This document shows positions 1-8,407 of a stretch of 64,000 nucleotides of DNA, one piece after another (the first letter of the stretch is position 1; the number at the start of each line of letters is the position of its first letter). The notes beneath the pieces were generated by a model. That model did not search any database. It was given only the letters and a program-made list of their open reading frames with translations, and was not told where the DNA came from. A program made the position numbers and the translations under genes. Source of the stretch: Arthrobacter sp. M2012083 (GTDB lineage Bacteria > Actinomycetota > Actinomycetes > Actinomycetales > Micrococcaceae); contig NZ_AKKK01000029.1 in the NCBI RefSeq assembly GCF_000281065.1, forward strand, positions 1 to 64,000, read 5' to 3'.

Positions 1-897
1 CCCCCGGTGGTGGTCCCCGTTGCCCGCCAAGCGGGCCTGCCTGTCCTGCCCTTTGCCCTGACCACGGTGTGGCTCGCGAACACCGCCAGCATGTTGCTTC
101 CCATCTCCAACCTGACCAACCTCTTGGCGCAACACAACCTGGGCGGAATCAGTCCCGCAGAGTTCGCCCATCTGCTGTGGGCGCCGTCCTTGGCCGCCGT
201 CCTGGTCCCCTTGGCGTTCATAGCCATCGTTTTTCGGCGCGAACTACGCAAGACCTATGCGCGCGATTCCACCCGTCCAGCCCAAGGCATTTCGTCCAAG
301 GCAACCGCCGACAACGTCCTGCTAGTCATCAGTGCCGTGGTCCTGTTGTTGCTGTTGCCGGCGCTGGTATCCGGGGTTGCCATCTGGATTCCTGCCGGGG
401 CAGCTGCGGCCATCCTTGCGGCAGCGTTCGCAGTCCGTAGGCCAAAAGTGCTGAGGGTGACGTTGATTCCCTGGTCACTGCTGCTGTTTACCTGCGGTCT
501 CTTCCTGGTGGTCGAGGCAAGCCAATACCTCGGAGCATCAGTGTTTCTTGGCCATGTGGCCGGGCAGGGGGATGGGTTCTTTGAACTACTGAGACTGGCC
601 ATGACGGGAGCCTTGGGCTCCAACGTGGTCAACAACCTTCCCGCCTACCTGCTGGCCGAACCACTGGCAGGAAACCCCCGGAGGATGGCCGCCCTTTTGG
701 TGGGAGTGAACGCAGGGCCCTTGATCACGCCTTGGGCATCACTGGCCACCCTGTTGTGGCACGACCGGTTGGTGCGGATGAACGTGCTGATCAAGTGGAA
801 GGGATACGCGCTCTTCGGCCTGATCGTGGCGCCCCTGACAATATTGGCCGCCGTTGCGGCGCTCGCAGCCTTTGGCCCTGGTGGGCTGCTCGGCTAG
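1..897 (+). CDS. ArsB/SLC13-like membrane transporter, C-terminal part (5' end outside window)
   Basis: About 298 residues are visible and the reading frame is open to the first base, so the start lies upstream. The protein is almost entirely hydrophobic. It carries the ArsB/ion-transporter-superfamily motif NTASMLLPISNLTNLL near the left edge and a second half-repeat motif GSNVVNNLPAYL around base 620, both typical of arsenite/anion permeases. Family members export arsenite or other anions across the cytoplasmic membrane. No arsR or arsC is visible here, so the substrate is uncertain. Its stop codon (895-897) overlaps the stop codon of the convergent DUF1684 gene (894-896). Confidence 0.85.
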   Translation, partial: PPVVVPVARQAGLPVLPFALTTVWLANTASMLLPISNLTNLLAQHNLGGISPAEFAHLLWAPSLAAVLVPLAFIAIVFRRELRKTYARDSTRPAQGISSKATADNVLLVISAVVLLLLLPALVSGVAIWIPAGAAAAILAAAFAVRRPKVLRVTLIPWSLLLFTCGLFLVVEASQYLGASVFLGHVAGQGDGFFELLRLAMTGALGSNVVNNLPAYLLAEPLAGNPRRMAALLVGVNAGPLITPWASLATLLWHDRLVRMNVLIKWKGYALFGLIVAPLTILAAVAALAAFGPGGLLG

Positions 898-1562
898 CCC
901 AGGTAAAGTTCTCCCACAGGTACTTCTGCCGCCAAGCGGTTGGCCGGACCGGCCAGCGGGCACGCCCAAGCTTCGTTGTAGGCGCACGACGGGTTGTACG
1001 CAAAGTTGAAGTCCAGCACGAACTCTTGTTCAGCGCCGGTTCCCCGAGTCCCGTGGAACGAGCCTTTGACCGTGTCCAGAAGGTATCTTCCCGCTCCGTA
1101 GCTTCCGCCGTCTTTGCCGGCTGTCGAGTCACGGAAGGGCACGAAGATGCCGCCGCCATAGCTCCTAAGCCGCCAGGCGGCCAAGGAACCCAGCCCGGGT
1201 AGCTCAAGGGTGCCGATCCTTGTAAAGGGCACCACGCCGTCAGTCCCGGTTTCGACGTTCATCTCCTGGCCGGCTCCTTCGGGCGACAGGGCGGCGTACA
1301 TGCGGAAAGAGGGATCGTAATCAGCGGTACGTAGCCCGGAAAATGAGGCTTTCATGCCGGCGGTCAGCGCTGAAGCAGGATGCGTGGCGAACATCAGGTC
1401 CCGTTCCTGCCGCCAAAACACGTGCGCGTCGAAAGGGCTGGTGGCTGCGAGTTGGCGCACCTTGTCGTAGAGAGCGAACGTCCGCAGGCGCCAGTCGGCT
1501 ATATCAACCGCTGACATAGTGGGGATGTCGTCCTCGAAATAGTCCTGTTGATCGGGAGCCAT
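894..1562 (-). CDS. DUF1684 domain protein
   Basis: This 222-residue protein matches the DUF1684 pattern. It has an N-terminal helical part with WRxxRD-like residues, a central beta-rich part, and the conserved C-terminal blocks FVPFRDSTAGKDGGSYGAGRY and VLDFNFAYNPSCAYNEAWAC. The biochemical role of the family is not established. No signal peptide is visible, so it is probably cytoplasmic. The ATG is preceded at six bases by TAGGCT (1569-1574, complement) with no Shine-Dalgarno sequence, suggesting a leaderless mRNA. It is transcribed divergently from the lipoprotein gene at 1617. Confidence 0.85.
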   Translation of the reverse strand: MAPDQQDYFEDDIPTMSAVDIADWRLRTFALYDKVRQLAATSPFDAHVFWRQERDLMFATHPASALTAGMKASFSGLRTADYDPSFRMYAALSPEGAGQEMNVETGTDGVVPFTRIGTLELPGLGSLAAWRLRSYGGGIFVPFRDSTAGKDGGSYGAGRYLLDTVKGSFHGTRGTGAEQEFVLDFNFAYNPSCAYNEAWACPLAGPANRLAAEVPVGELYLG

Positions 1563-1568
1563 ACCCTC

Positions 1569-1574
1569 AGCCTA
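1569..1574 (-). promoter_or_regulatory. -10 box for leaderless DUF1684 mRNA
   Basis: TAGGCT on the complement lies six bases upstream of the ATG at 1562. Transcription would start at or next to the start codon. No Shine-Dalgarno sequence is present. The -35 region is not recognisable. Confidence 0.5.
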
Positions 1575-1604
1575 GTCCTGTGCGTGTCGCGGGATCGCCG
1601 CAGC

Positions 1605-1610
1605 TAGGCT
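1605..1610 (+). promoter_or_regulatory. -10 box for leaderless lipoprotein mRNA
   Basis: TAGGCT is followed by six bases and then the ATG at 1617, the mirror image of the DUF1684 promoter 31 bases away. There is no ribosome binding site, which supports 1617 rather than the internal ATG at 1650 as the start. Confidence 0.5.
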
Positions 1611-1616
1611 GAGCTC

Positions 1617-2471
1617 ATGAAGGGCATCCTGAACCTGCGCCGCATTCCGATGCGGTTCGCTGTCGTGGTACTGGCTGGTGCCGTACTCGCGGCTACAGCA
1701 TCCTGCTCCGCTGAGAACAAAGGCCCGCAAGTAACCTCGACGGCCGGGTCCCAACCCAACAGTTCGGAATCAGGGACCGGCACTGCGGAAAGCACGACGC
1801 CGGCAACGGGCTCCGCGGCCGGCTCGCCGTCCGTAACCTCCACCGAAGACGCGAGCCCTTCGGCCAGCGCGGGACCCAGCCCGGCGGCAACGGCGGTGTC
1901 GTGGAAGACGTACACAGACTCCGCCAAGACCGTTAGCTTTGAGCTACCGCAGGAGTGGATAGCGCAGTCAGTGACGCCGGAGGCGGGCTCGCTGGCCCAT
2001 GCCGTGAAGGTGGAGGTCAAGGATGCTGAAGGACGCTATATCGCCACCCTCCAAACAGGCCTGCCCTCAGCTGCGCCCGTTGCCTGCCCCGCCGGGCAGG
2101 CCCGCCCATACGTCGTGATCAGCAGCGTGCCCTTGGACGTCCCGCACTCGGATGGCCCGGAGACCATTGATCCGCGAGTGGTTTTCCGTGTGGTCCAGGG
2201 CTACAAATTTTTTGGCTCCTACGGCATCACCAACATGGTGGCGGGTGCTGACGGGCAGTCCTGTGAACTGCGGAACCGGGTTCAGGGCCCTGCCGGAAAG
2301 GGCGATATCTCCTTTGGCGATGTCCTGGCGATCCACGCCTTCGCCGCTGACGAGAAGGTGGCCCCGGCCAAGGCTTTCGATACTCTGGACCTGGCCGCGA
2401 AGTACGTGGTCCACGGACCTGAATTCGCCAATGTCCAACGGATGCTACTGTCTCTGAAGGTCAATCTGTAG
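1617..2471 (+). CDS. Hypothetical secreted lipoprotein
   Basis: This 284-residue protein has a basic N-terminus, a hydrophobic stretch (about residues 12-27) and a cysteine at ATASC that could be a weak lipobox. A Ser/Thr/Pro/Gly-rich linker (about residues 35-95) follows, then a folded domain to the end. The architecture is that of an actinobacterial cell-envelope lipoprotein with a spacer, in the style of LpqN/DUF-type proteins. I do not recognise the C-terminal domain. An internal ATG at 1650 would also keep the signal peptide, but the -10 box spacing favours 1617. Confidence 0.75.
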   Translation: MKGILNLRRIPMRFAVVVLAGAVLAATASCSAENKGPQVTSTAGSQPNSSESGTGTAESTTPATGSAAGSPSVTSTEDASPSASAGPSPAATAVSWKTYTDSAKTVSFELPQEWIAQSVTPEAGSLAHAVKVEVKDAEGRYIATLQTGLPSAAPVACPAGQARPYVVISSVPLDVPHSDGPETIDPRVVFRVVQGYKFFGSYGITNMVAGADGQSCELRNRVQGPAGKGDISFGDVLAIHAFAADEKVAPAKAFDTLDLAAKYVVHGPEFANVQRMLLSLKVNL

Positions 2472-2540
2472 TCCTGCGATTGGCTGATTCACACATACGG
2501 CGGCGATTGGGATACCCGCCGCAACCCACCCCGGAGATCA

Positions 2541-3347
2541 ATGGAACGCAATGTTGCTGCCTCGCTCGTTTTCAAGACTGCAGCCAACACCAAGGTGGCC
2601 ATGGCTATAGCTGTGGCCAACAACCATGGCTACGACGCAGTGGAGGAAACCCTGTCCATCACCATGGATGGTGCCGAGGTTCCCTTTGCAGAACTCAGCG
2701 ACCACCATGGCGGCCGCTTCCACTACTTGGAGTTCACCGAGCCCAGCGAGGTAACAGTGGACTACCGGGCAACGGTTCATGGCCTTGGAGAGCCTGATAC
2801 GTCCAGCCCGATGGAGCTCATCAGGTACGTCAGGCCCAGCCGGTACGCGGAGTCAGACAGGCTGCTGCCTACTTCCTATGCCGAGTTCGGCAGCCTGCAA
2901 GGTCCCGAACTGCTCCAAGCGGTACGCGACTGGGTGTACGGGGAATTGCGGTATGTCAGCGGATCGTCGCGGGGAACTGACGGAGCCGTGGAAACCTTGC
3001 TTCACCGCAAAGGTGTGTGCCGGGACTTCGCGCATCTGGCAATCGCCCTGTTGAGGTCCAAAGACGTTCCTGCGCGTCTGGCTGCGGTGTATGCTCCAGG
3101 GCTGAGTCCCATGGATTTCCATGCTGTTGCCGAGGCACACATCAACGGAGCCTGGCACATCATCGACCCCACCGGACTGGCTCCCCGCGAATCCATGCTC
3201 CGCATCACTGCCGGACGCGATTCATCGGATACCGCGTTCCTGTCCACCGTGGGCGGCAGCCTGTCCTTGAAAACGCTCAAGGTCAGTGCGTCGGTAAACG
3301 GAGAGCTCCCGGTGGAGGACCCCCGGGAGCTCGTCAGCTTGCGTTAG
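2541..3347 (+). CDS. Transglutaminase-like superfamily protein
   Basis: This 268-residue protein has a beta-rich N-terminal domain and a transglutaminase-like core. The papain-type triad is visible as Cys160 in GVCRDFAHLAI, His194 in MDFHAVAEA and Asp209 in IIDPTG. Such proteins act as cysteine proteases, amidases or crosslinkers, and the substrate cannot be inferred. CGGAG sits four bases before the ATG as the ribosome binding site. No signal peptide is visible. It is convergent with the marR gene downstream. Confidence 0.85.
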   Translation: MERNVAASLVFKTAANTKVAMAIAVANNHGYDAVEETLSITMDGAEVPFAELSDHHGGRFHYLEFTEPSEVTVDYRATVHGLGEPDTSSPMELIRYVRPSRYAESDRLLPTSYAEFGSLQGPELLQAVRDWVYGELRYVSGSSRGTDGAVETLLHRKGVCRDFAHLAIALLRSKDVPARLAAVYAPGLSPMDFHAVAEAHINGAWHIIDPTGLAPRESMLRITAGRDSSDTAFLSTVGGSLSLKTLKVSASVNGELPVEDPRELVSLR

Positions 3348-3363
3348 TGCCGGGCGGATTGCT

Positions 3364-3825
3364 TTAGTGTCCCGCAACCGAGGCGCGGAGTTTCTCAGTC
3401 AGTCGTAGAAGCTCCCGCTGCTCCTCGGCCGTGAGCGCAGGCGCCACCAAGTGCGCGATGTCCCGCACATGTTCCCGACCGATGGTTTTTTGAAGCTCAC
3501 TGCCCGCTTCGGTGAGTGAGAGCAGGACTCCGCGGCCGTCGTCGGGCGCTGTTGTTCTTTCCACCAAACCGCGCTTCTCCAAACGGTCCACCAAGCGGCT
3601 CAAGCTGGACTGGCTCAGCAGGACTTTGTCGTTGATTTCATTTAGCCGAAGCTGGCCCGAAGGGCATGTGGACAACGTGAAGAGCACATCGTATTCCTTG
3701 ACGGGCAGGGTCTTGAATGCCGGTCCCGACTGCAGCTTCCGCATCACCGCAACCTGGGAGCGGAACAACGACTCCCAGGTTTCGGCGGCGAGGCGAACGG
3801 CGGAGGACGCCGAAGGGCTGGACAT
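3364..3825 (-). CDS. MarR-family transcriptional regulator
   Basis: This 153-residue protein has a winged helix-turn-helix, with recognition region LSQSSLSRLVDRLEKRGLVER followed by the wing APDDGRGVLLSLTEAG. It is the second gene of an operon: its ATG (3823-3825) overlaps the TGA of the oxidoreductase gene (3825-3827) as ATGA, so the two are translationally coupled. MarR proteins usually repress their own operon in response to small phenolic or electrophilic ligands. The palindromes at 4984-5039 upstream of the operon are the natural candidate operator. Confidence 0.92.
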   Translation of the reverse strand: MSSPSASSAVRLAAETWESLFRSQVAVMRKLQSGPAFKTLPVKEYDVLFTLSTCPSGQLRLNEINDKVLLSQSSLSRLVDRLEKRGLVERTTAPDDGRGVLLSLTEAGSELQKTIGREHVRDIAHLVAPALTAEEQRELLRLTEKLRASVAGH

Positions 3826-4949
3826 CAGGCGTCCTGCCCCGCAGCACCAGCGGTAGCGGATTCGCTGACCGTGGCTTCCAGCGCGGCGGCGACGCGTGAG
3901 GCGTGGGTCGGTGCATCCGGCACGTGCGCTGGCTTCATGGCGGCGTATTCCTTACGGAGTACCGGCAGGACTTCTTCGCCGAAGAGGTCCAGCTGCTCCA
4001 GGACAGTCTTCAGGGGCAGGCCGGCGTGGTCGATCAGGAACAGCTGCCGCTGGTAGTCACCGAAGGCCTCGCGGAACGTCAGCGTCTTCTCGATGACTTC
4101 CTGCGGGCTGCCCACGGTCAGCGGAGTCTGCGAGGTGAAGTCCTCCAAGGACGGTCCGTGTCCGTAGACCGGCGCGTTGTCGAAGTACGGGCGGAACTCC
4201 TTGACGGCGTCCTGCGAGTTCTTCCTCATGAAGAACTGACCACCAAGGCCAACAATGGCCTGGTCTGCCTTGCCGTGTCCGTAGTGCTCGTAACGCTCGC
4301 GGTACAGGCCGATCAGCTGCTGGTAGTGCTCCTTGGGCCAGAAAATGTTGTTGGCGAAGAACCCGTCGCCGTAGTAAGCGGCAACTTCCGCGATCTGCGG
4401 CGTTCGGATGGAGCCGTGCCACACGAAGGGGGCCACGCCGTCGAGCGGCCGCGGTGTTGAGGTGAAGTTCTGCAGTGGTGTGCGGAACTTGCCGGACCAG
4501 TTGACCGTGTCCTCATCCCAGAGTTTGCGGAGCAGGCTGTAGTTCTCGATGGCGAGTTCAATGCCGTCCTGGATGTTCTTGCCGAACCAGGGGTATACCG
4601 GTGCTGTGTTGCCACGACCGAGGACCAGATCCACGCGGCCGTCGGAGAGATGCTGGAGCATGGCAAAGTCTTCGGCGATCTTGACCGGGTCATTGGTGGT
4701 GATCAGGGTGGTGGCCGTTGACAGCGTGATGCGCTCGGTCTGTGCTGCGATGTAAGCCAGGGTGGTGGTGGGGGAGGAGGAGAAGAAGGGCCGGTTGTGG
4801 TGCTCACCCAGGGCATAGACATCCATGCCGATTTCTTCCACCTTTTTGGCGATGGCAACGGAGGCCTTGATGCGTTCGTTCTCCGTGGGCGTGCGGCCCG
4901 TGGTGGGGTCAGTGGTGATGTCGCTGACGCTGAATACGCCGATCTGCAT
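3825..4949 (-). CDS. LLM-class flavin-dependent oxidoreductase
   Basis: This 374-residue bacterial-luciferase-like monooxygenase has the TIM-barrel features of the family: an N-terminal IGVFSVSDIT strand, a YALGEHHNRPFFSSSP segment, and DGRVDLVLGRGN, typical of LLM proteins using FMNH2 or F420. The start was chosen at 4949 because GGGAGAAAGG lies just upstream; the open frame continues to 5003 without such support. It probably oxidises a small organic compound sensed by the co-transcribed MarR. The specific substrate is unknown. Confidence 0.9.
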   Translation of the reverse strand: MQIGVFSVSDITTDPTTGRTPTENERIKASVAIAKKVEEIGMDVYALGEHHNRPFFSSSPTTTLAYIAAQTERITLSTATTLITTNDPVKIAEDFAMLQHLSDGRVDLVLGRGNTAPVYPWFGKNIQDGIELAIENYSLLRKLWDEDTVNWSGKFRTPLQNFTSTPRPLDGVAPFVWHGSIRTPQIAEVAAYYGDGFFANNIFWPKEHYQQLIGLYRERYEHYGHGKADQAIVGLGGQFFMRKNSQDAVKEFRPYFDNAPVYGHGPSLEDFTSQTPLTVGSPQEVIEKTLTFREAFGDYQRQLFLIDHAGLPLKTVLEQLDLFGEEVLPVLRKEYAAMKPAHVPDAPTHASRVAAALEATVSESATAGAAGQDA

Positions 4950-4983
4950 GATGTGCCTTTCTCCCTGCCCGAGGTCCCGGGCT

Positions 4984-5039
4984 CTGTAAACAGTGTACCT
5001 CAAACTAGATGCATTTGCATGTATCGATACCTGTAACAG
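4984..5039. promoter_or_regulatory. Cluster of palindromes upstream of the oxidoreductase-marR operon (candidate MarR operator)
   Basis: Four short perfect palindromes lie within 56 bases: CTGT-AA-ACAG (4984-4993), ATGCA-TT-TGCAT (5009-5020), GTATCGATAC (5021-5030) and CTGT-A-ACAG (5031-5039). The region is 35-90 bases upstream of the oxidoreductase start, where the promoter must lie. MarR dimers bind imperfect palindromes of about 16-20 bp, so the central pair is the likeliest operator. Binding is inferred, not shown. Confidence 0.5.
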
Positions 5040-5070
5040 GGCAGGGCCTGGAATTGTTCCCGGCCCTGCC
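5040..5070 (-). terminator. Hairpin downstream of the RND exporter gene
   Basis: GGCAGGGCC and GGCCCTGCC form a 9-bp stem 31 bases beyond the RND stop codon. There is no clear T-run, so it may be a weak or factor-dependent terminator. Confidence 0.4.
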
Positions 5071-5100
5071 TAGAGAGGGGTCAGTGCGTTGGGGAGCCCG

Positions 5101-8100
5101 TTATTCTCCGGGATTATGCGCTGCGCGGCGGCCTGTAACGCGCGGAATCATTCCAGTAGTCCAGTCCTGGAACTCGCCAGATCCGTTGCTGGAGCTGCCG
5201 TTGCTCCCACTGCCGCCGGGTCCGTCGTCACGTTTCGTAGTCGGCTTGTCCTGCAGGGCCTTCAGCAACTCCTTCTTCTCCCGGCGACCCTCCACAAGTT
5301 TGTAAAGGACCGGGACCAGGACCAGTGTCAAGGCAGTGGATGAAACCAGTCCACCGATCACCACGATGGCCAGTGGTTGCGAAATGAACCCGCCGCCGCC
5401 CGTGAGGCCCAGCGCCATGGGAGTCAGGGCGAAAACGGTGGCCAATGCCGTCATGAGGATGGGACGGAGGCGCTGCCGTGCACCGTGCGTAATGGCATCG
5501 GCAACGTTCATGCCTGGACTGCCGTCATGTGGTTTGCGGTATTGGTTGATGAGGTCGATCAACACGATGGCGTTGGTGACCACGATGCCAACCAGCATCA
5601 GCATGCCGATCAGTGACGGCAGACCCAAGGGAACGCCTGTCACCAACAGCAGGCCTACTGCGCCGGTAGCAGCGAAGGGTACGGAGACCAACAGGATGAG
5701 CGGTTGCACGAGTGATTTGAACGCGGCCACCATAATCACGTAGACGATCGCGATGGCTGCCAGAAGGGCCAGGCCCAGCTGCCGGAAGGACTCGGCCTGC
5801 TGTGTGGTGGCGCCGCCGATAGTTGCCGTGACCCCTGCAGGCAGTTCCACAGCTGCCAGCCTTTCCTGCACTGCGGCGCTGACGCTGCCAAGGTTGGAGC
5901 CGGAAGGCGTCACCGTAACCCTCGCGGTCCTCTGCCCATTGCTACTGGTGATGGATACGGGAGTATCAACCTGCTCGACGGCGGCAATCGTCTCCAGCGC
6001 CACCCCACCGCGGGCTGTGGGGAGCTGGAGCGCACGGACTGCGGCAATGCTGGTGAAGCGCGTGCCCTCGCCGATTTGAACCGGATAGTCGTTTGTTTCG
6101 ATCCGCACCGTACCGGCCGGAATGGGGCTTACGGTGGATGCCAGGAAGGCGCCTACCTGCTCCTCCGTCAGTCCTGCTGCCACTGCCTTTGCCCGGTCAA
6201 CGCGAACCTGGACCACCGACTGCGTTGAAGCGAGGTTCGTGGCGACTTCGGAGCTGCCTGGGACGCCTTCCATGGCCTTCACCATGGCATCGCTTGCTGT
6301 CTGCAGGTCTGCGGAGTTCGCTGCCCTGATGGTGATGTCCACGGTAGAGGAAGTACCGAATCCGCCCTGCTGGGATCCCACAGTGACTTTTCCAGCGGCC
6401 CCTTCCAGCTTGGCGCGGACCTCGTCCTGGAGTTTGCCTTGATTTACTTTCTCGTCGGTGACGATGGTGAACGTTGAGTTGGAGGACCCGGTTGACGTAA
6501 GGGCGGCGAACCCCGTTTGGGCATTCCCGGACGTGACCTGAACGTCCTTGATACCCGCAATGCCCTTGAGGGATTCCTCAATTTTGGCCGCTTCATCGCT
6601 GGTGGCCTGCAGGCTGGTACCCGGCGGCAGGACTTGGCGCACCGTCATGCTGTTCTCTCCGGAACGGCCCAGCAGGTCGGTGGCCAGAAGTGGCGAGACA
6701 GCGATGGTCGCCACCAACACCAGCGCTGCCGCGGACAGAGTGATGACCGGATGCTTTTGAGTCTTCGCAAGAATAGGAAGGTAGCCGCGCTGGAGGCGAC
6801 TCCGCTGTTCGGCTTCACGGGCCTTCCCGGCGGCTTCCTTGGCAGAGACCTGTGCCGCAGCGCCGTTACCGGGGGTGGACAGGAACCAGTAGGCCAGGAC
6901 CGGAACGATCGTCAGGGAAACCAACAGCGACGACAACAGCGCAATGGTCACGGTCAAAGCGAAGGGACGGAACAGCTCACCGGCGAGGTCGCCCACGAAA
7001 GCGATGGGGAGGAAAACGGCCACGGTGGTGAGGGTGGAAGCCGTGATGGCTCCGGCCACCTCCCGGATGGACGTCAGGATGGCTGTCAGCTTGTGTTCGC
7101 CGTAACTGAGGTGCCGTTTGATGTTCTCGATGACCACGATGGAATCGTCCACCACGCGCCCGATGGCAATGGTGAGGGCACCCAAGGTAAGGATATTCAG
7201 CGAATAGCCTGTGGCGGAGATGCCGATGAAGGTGATCAACAGGGACAACGGAATGGAGACAGCCGTGACCAAGGTGGAGCGCACGGACATCAGGAAAACC
7301 AGGATGACGGCGACAGCGAAGCCCAGGCCGAGGAGCCCCTCTGTCGTGAGGTCCTTGATGGACTTCTCAATGAAAGGTGCTTGGTCGAAGACCGGCGTGA
7401 AGGTCGCGTTATTGCCGAGCTCGTCTTCCATGGGGCCGACGGCGTCCCGCACCGCATGCGAAATCGCCACCGTATCGCCTTCGGGCTTCTTGGTGACGGA
7501 CAGCGCCAGGGTTGGCTTGCCGTTGGTGCGGGTGATGGACGTAGCGGCGTCGTCCTCGATGCTGACGTCGGCCACGGCTCCGATGGTTGCAGCACTCTTG
7601 GTGCCGGCCAAAGGAAGTCCCTTGATGACATCCAGGGAATCCACGGGGCTGCCGAGCTGGAGGGACAGGGTCTTGCCTTGATCCTCGATGGTGCCGACAG
7701 GAACCAGGGTGCCGTTGTTTTTCAACGCATTGCTGATGGATTGGACCGAAGCCCCTGTAGTTGCCAGGTCAGCGGGGCGGGGCTGAATCAGGATGTGTTG
7801 GCTGGAACCGCCGGTCACCTCGGCGCCCCGGACGCCGTCGATCTTCTGCAACCGGGGAACGCTGAGCCGCAGGAGGTCGGCGTTGAGCTCGCTCAGGGGT
7901 TTGTCCGAGGACACCGCCAAGTAGACGATCGGGAAGTCGCTGATGTTGCCGGCAATGGATTGGGGTTCGACGTCGGCGGGCAGTACCCGCTTGGCGTTGG
8001 AGATCGCCCGGTCAATCTGGTTGCGCGCTCGGTCCAAGTTGGATCCGTAGGTGAACACCATGGTGATCTGCGAAACACCATTGCGGGACGTCGATGTGGT

Positions 8101-8340
8101 GGACTCGAGACCCTCGACGCTGTTCAAGGCGGTTTCCAACGGCTGGCTCAACTGCTTGTCCACAACCTCCGGGGAGGCTCCGGGCATGGAGGTCACCACA
8201 GTGATCTGCGGGAACTCGATGGAAGGAATAAGTTCCTGCTTGAGCGACCCCATGGTGATCACGCCGAACACCGCCGCAAAGACGGTGATCAGCGCGATCA
8301 GGGCCCGGTTTCCCAGGGACAGTTTGGCCAAGCGGAACAT
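5101..8340 (-). CDS. RND-family efflux transporter (HAE1/AcrB-like permease)
   Basis: This 1079-residue protein has the RND plan: one N-terminal helix, a large periplasmic-type domain, a block of six helices, a second large domain and a second helix block. TM4 carries GRVVDDSIVVIENI (Asp pair near residues 398-399), the proton-relay signature of AcrB-type pumps. The C-terminus is a charged, Gly/Ser-rich tail. No membrane-fusion protein or outer-membrane channel gene is nearby, as expected for a monoderm. AGGAG lies eight bases before the ATG. It follows mqo by 67 bases on the same strand. The substrate is unknown; multidrug or lipid export is possible. Confidence 0.9.
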   Translation of the reverse strand: MFRLAKLSLGNRALIALITVFAAVFGVITMGSLKQELIPSIEFPQITVVTSMPGASPEVVDKQLSQPLETALNSVEGLESTTSTSRNGVSQITMVFTYGSNLDRARNQIDRAISNAKRVLPADVEPQSIAGNISDFPIVYLAVSSDKPLSELNADLLRLSVPRLQKIDGVRGAEVTGGSSQHILIQPRPADLATTGASVQSISNALKNNGTLVPVGTIEDQGKTLSLQLGSPVDSLDVIKGLPLAGTKSAATIGAVADVSIEDDAATSITRTNGKPTLALSVTKKPEGDTVAISHAVRDAVGPMEDELGNNATFTPVFDQAPFIEKSIKDLTTEGLLGLGFAVAVILVFLMSVRSTLVTAVSIPLSLLITFIGISATGYSLNILTLGALTIAIGRVVDDSIVVIENIKRHLSYGEHKLTAILTSIREVAGAITASTLTTVAVFLPIAFVGDLAGELFRPFALTVTIALLSSLLVSLTIVPVLAYWFLSTPGNGAAAQVSAKEAAGKAREAEQRSRLQRGYLPILAKTQKHPVITLSAAALVLVATIAVSPLLATDLLGRSGENSMTVRQVLPPGTSLQATSDEAAKIEESLKGIAGIKDVQVTSGNAQTGFAALTSTGSSNSTFTIVTDEKVNQGKLQDEVRAKLEGAAGKVTVGSQQGGFGTSSTVDITIRAANSADLQTASDAMVKAMEGVPGSSEVATNLASTQSVVQVRVDRAKAVAAGLTEEQVGAFLASTVSPIPAGTVRIETNDYPVQIGEGTRFTSIAAVRALQLPTARGGVALETIAAVEQVDTPVSITSSNGQRTARVTVTPSGSNLGSVSAAVQERLAAVELPAGVTATIGGATTQQAESFRQLGLALLAAIAIVYVIMVAAFKSLVQPLILLVSVPFAATGAVGLLLVTGVPLGLPSLIGMLMLVGIVVTNAIVLIDLINQYRKPHDGSPGMNVADAITHGARQRLRPILMTALATVFALTPMALGLTGGGGFISQPLAIVVIGGLVSSTALTLVLVPVLYKLVEGRREKKELLKALQDKPTTKRDDGPGGSGSNGSSSNGSGEFQDWTTGMIPRVTGRRAAHNPGE

Positions 8341-8407
8341 TGCATTGACTCCTGCGGTCTACGTGACGATTCGACTGACGGGAACCGGCCGCAGCCCCGG
8401 GTGTGGC

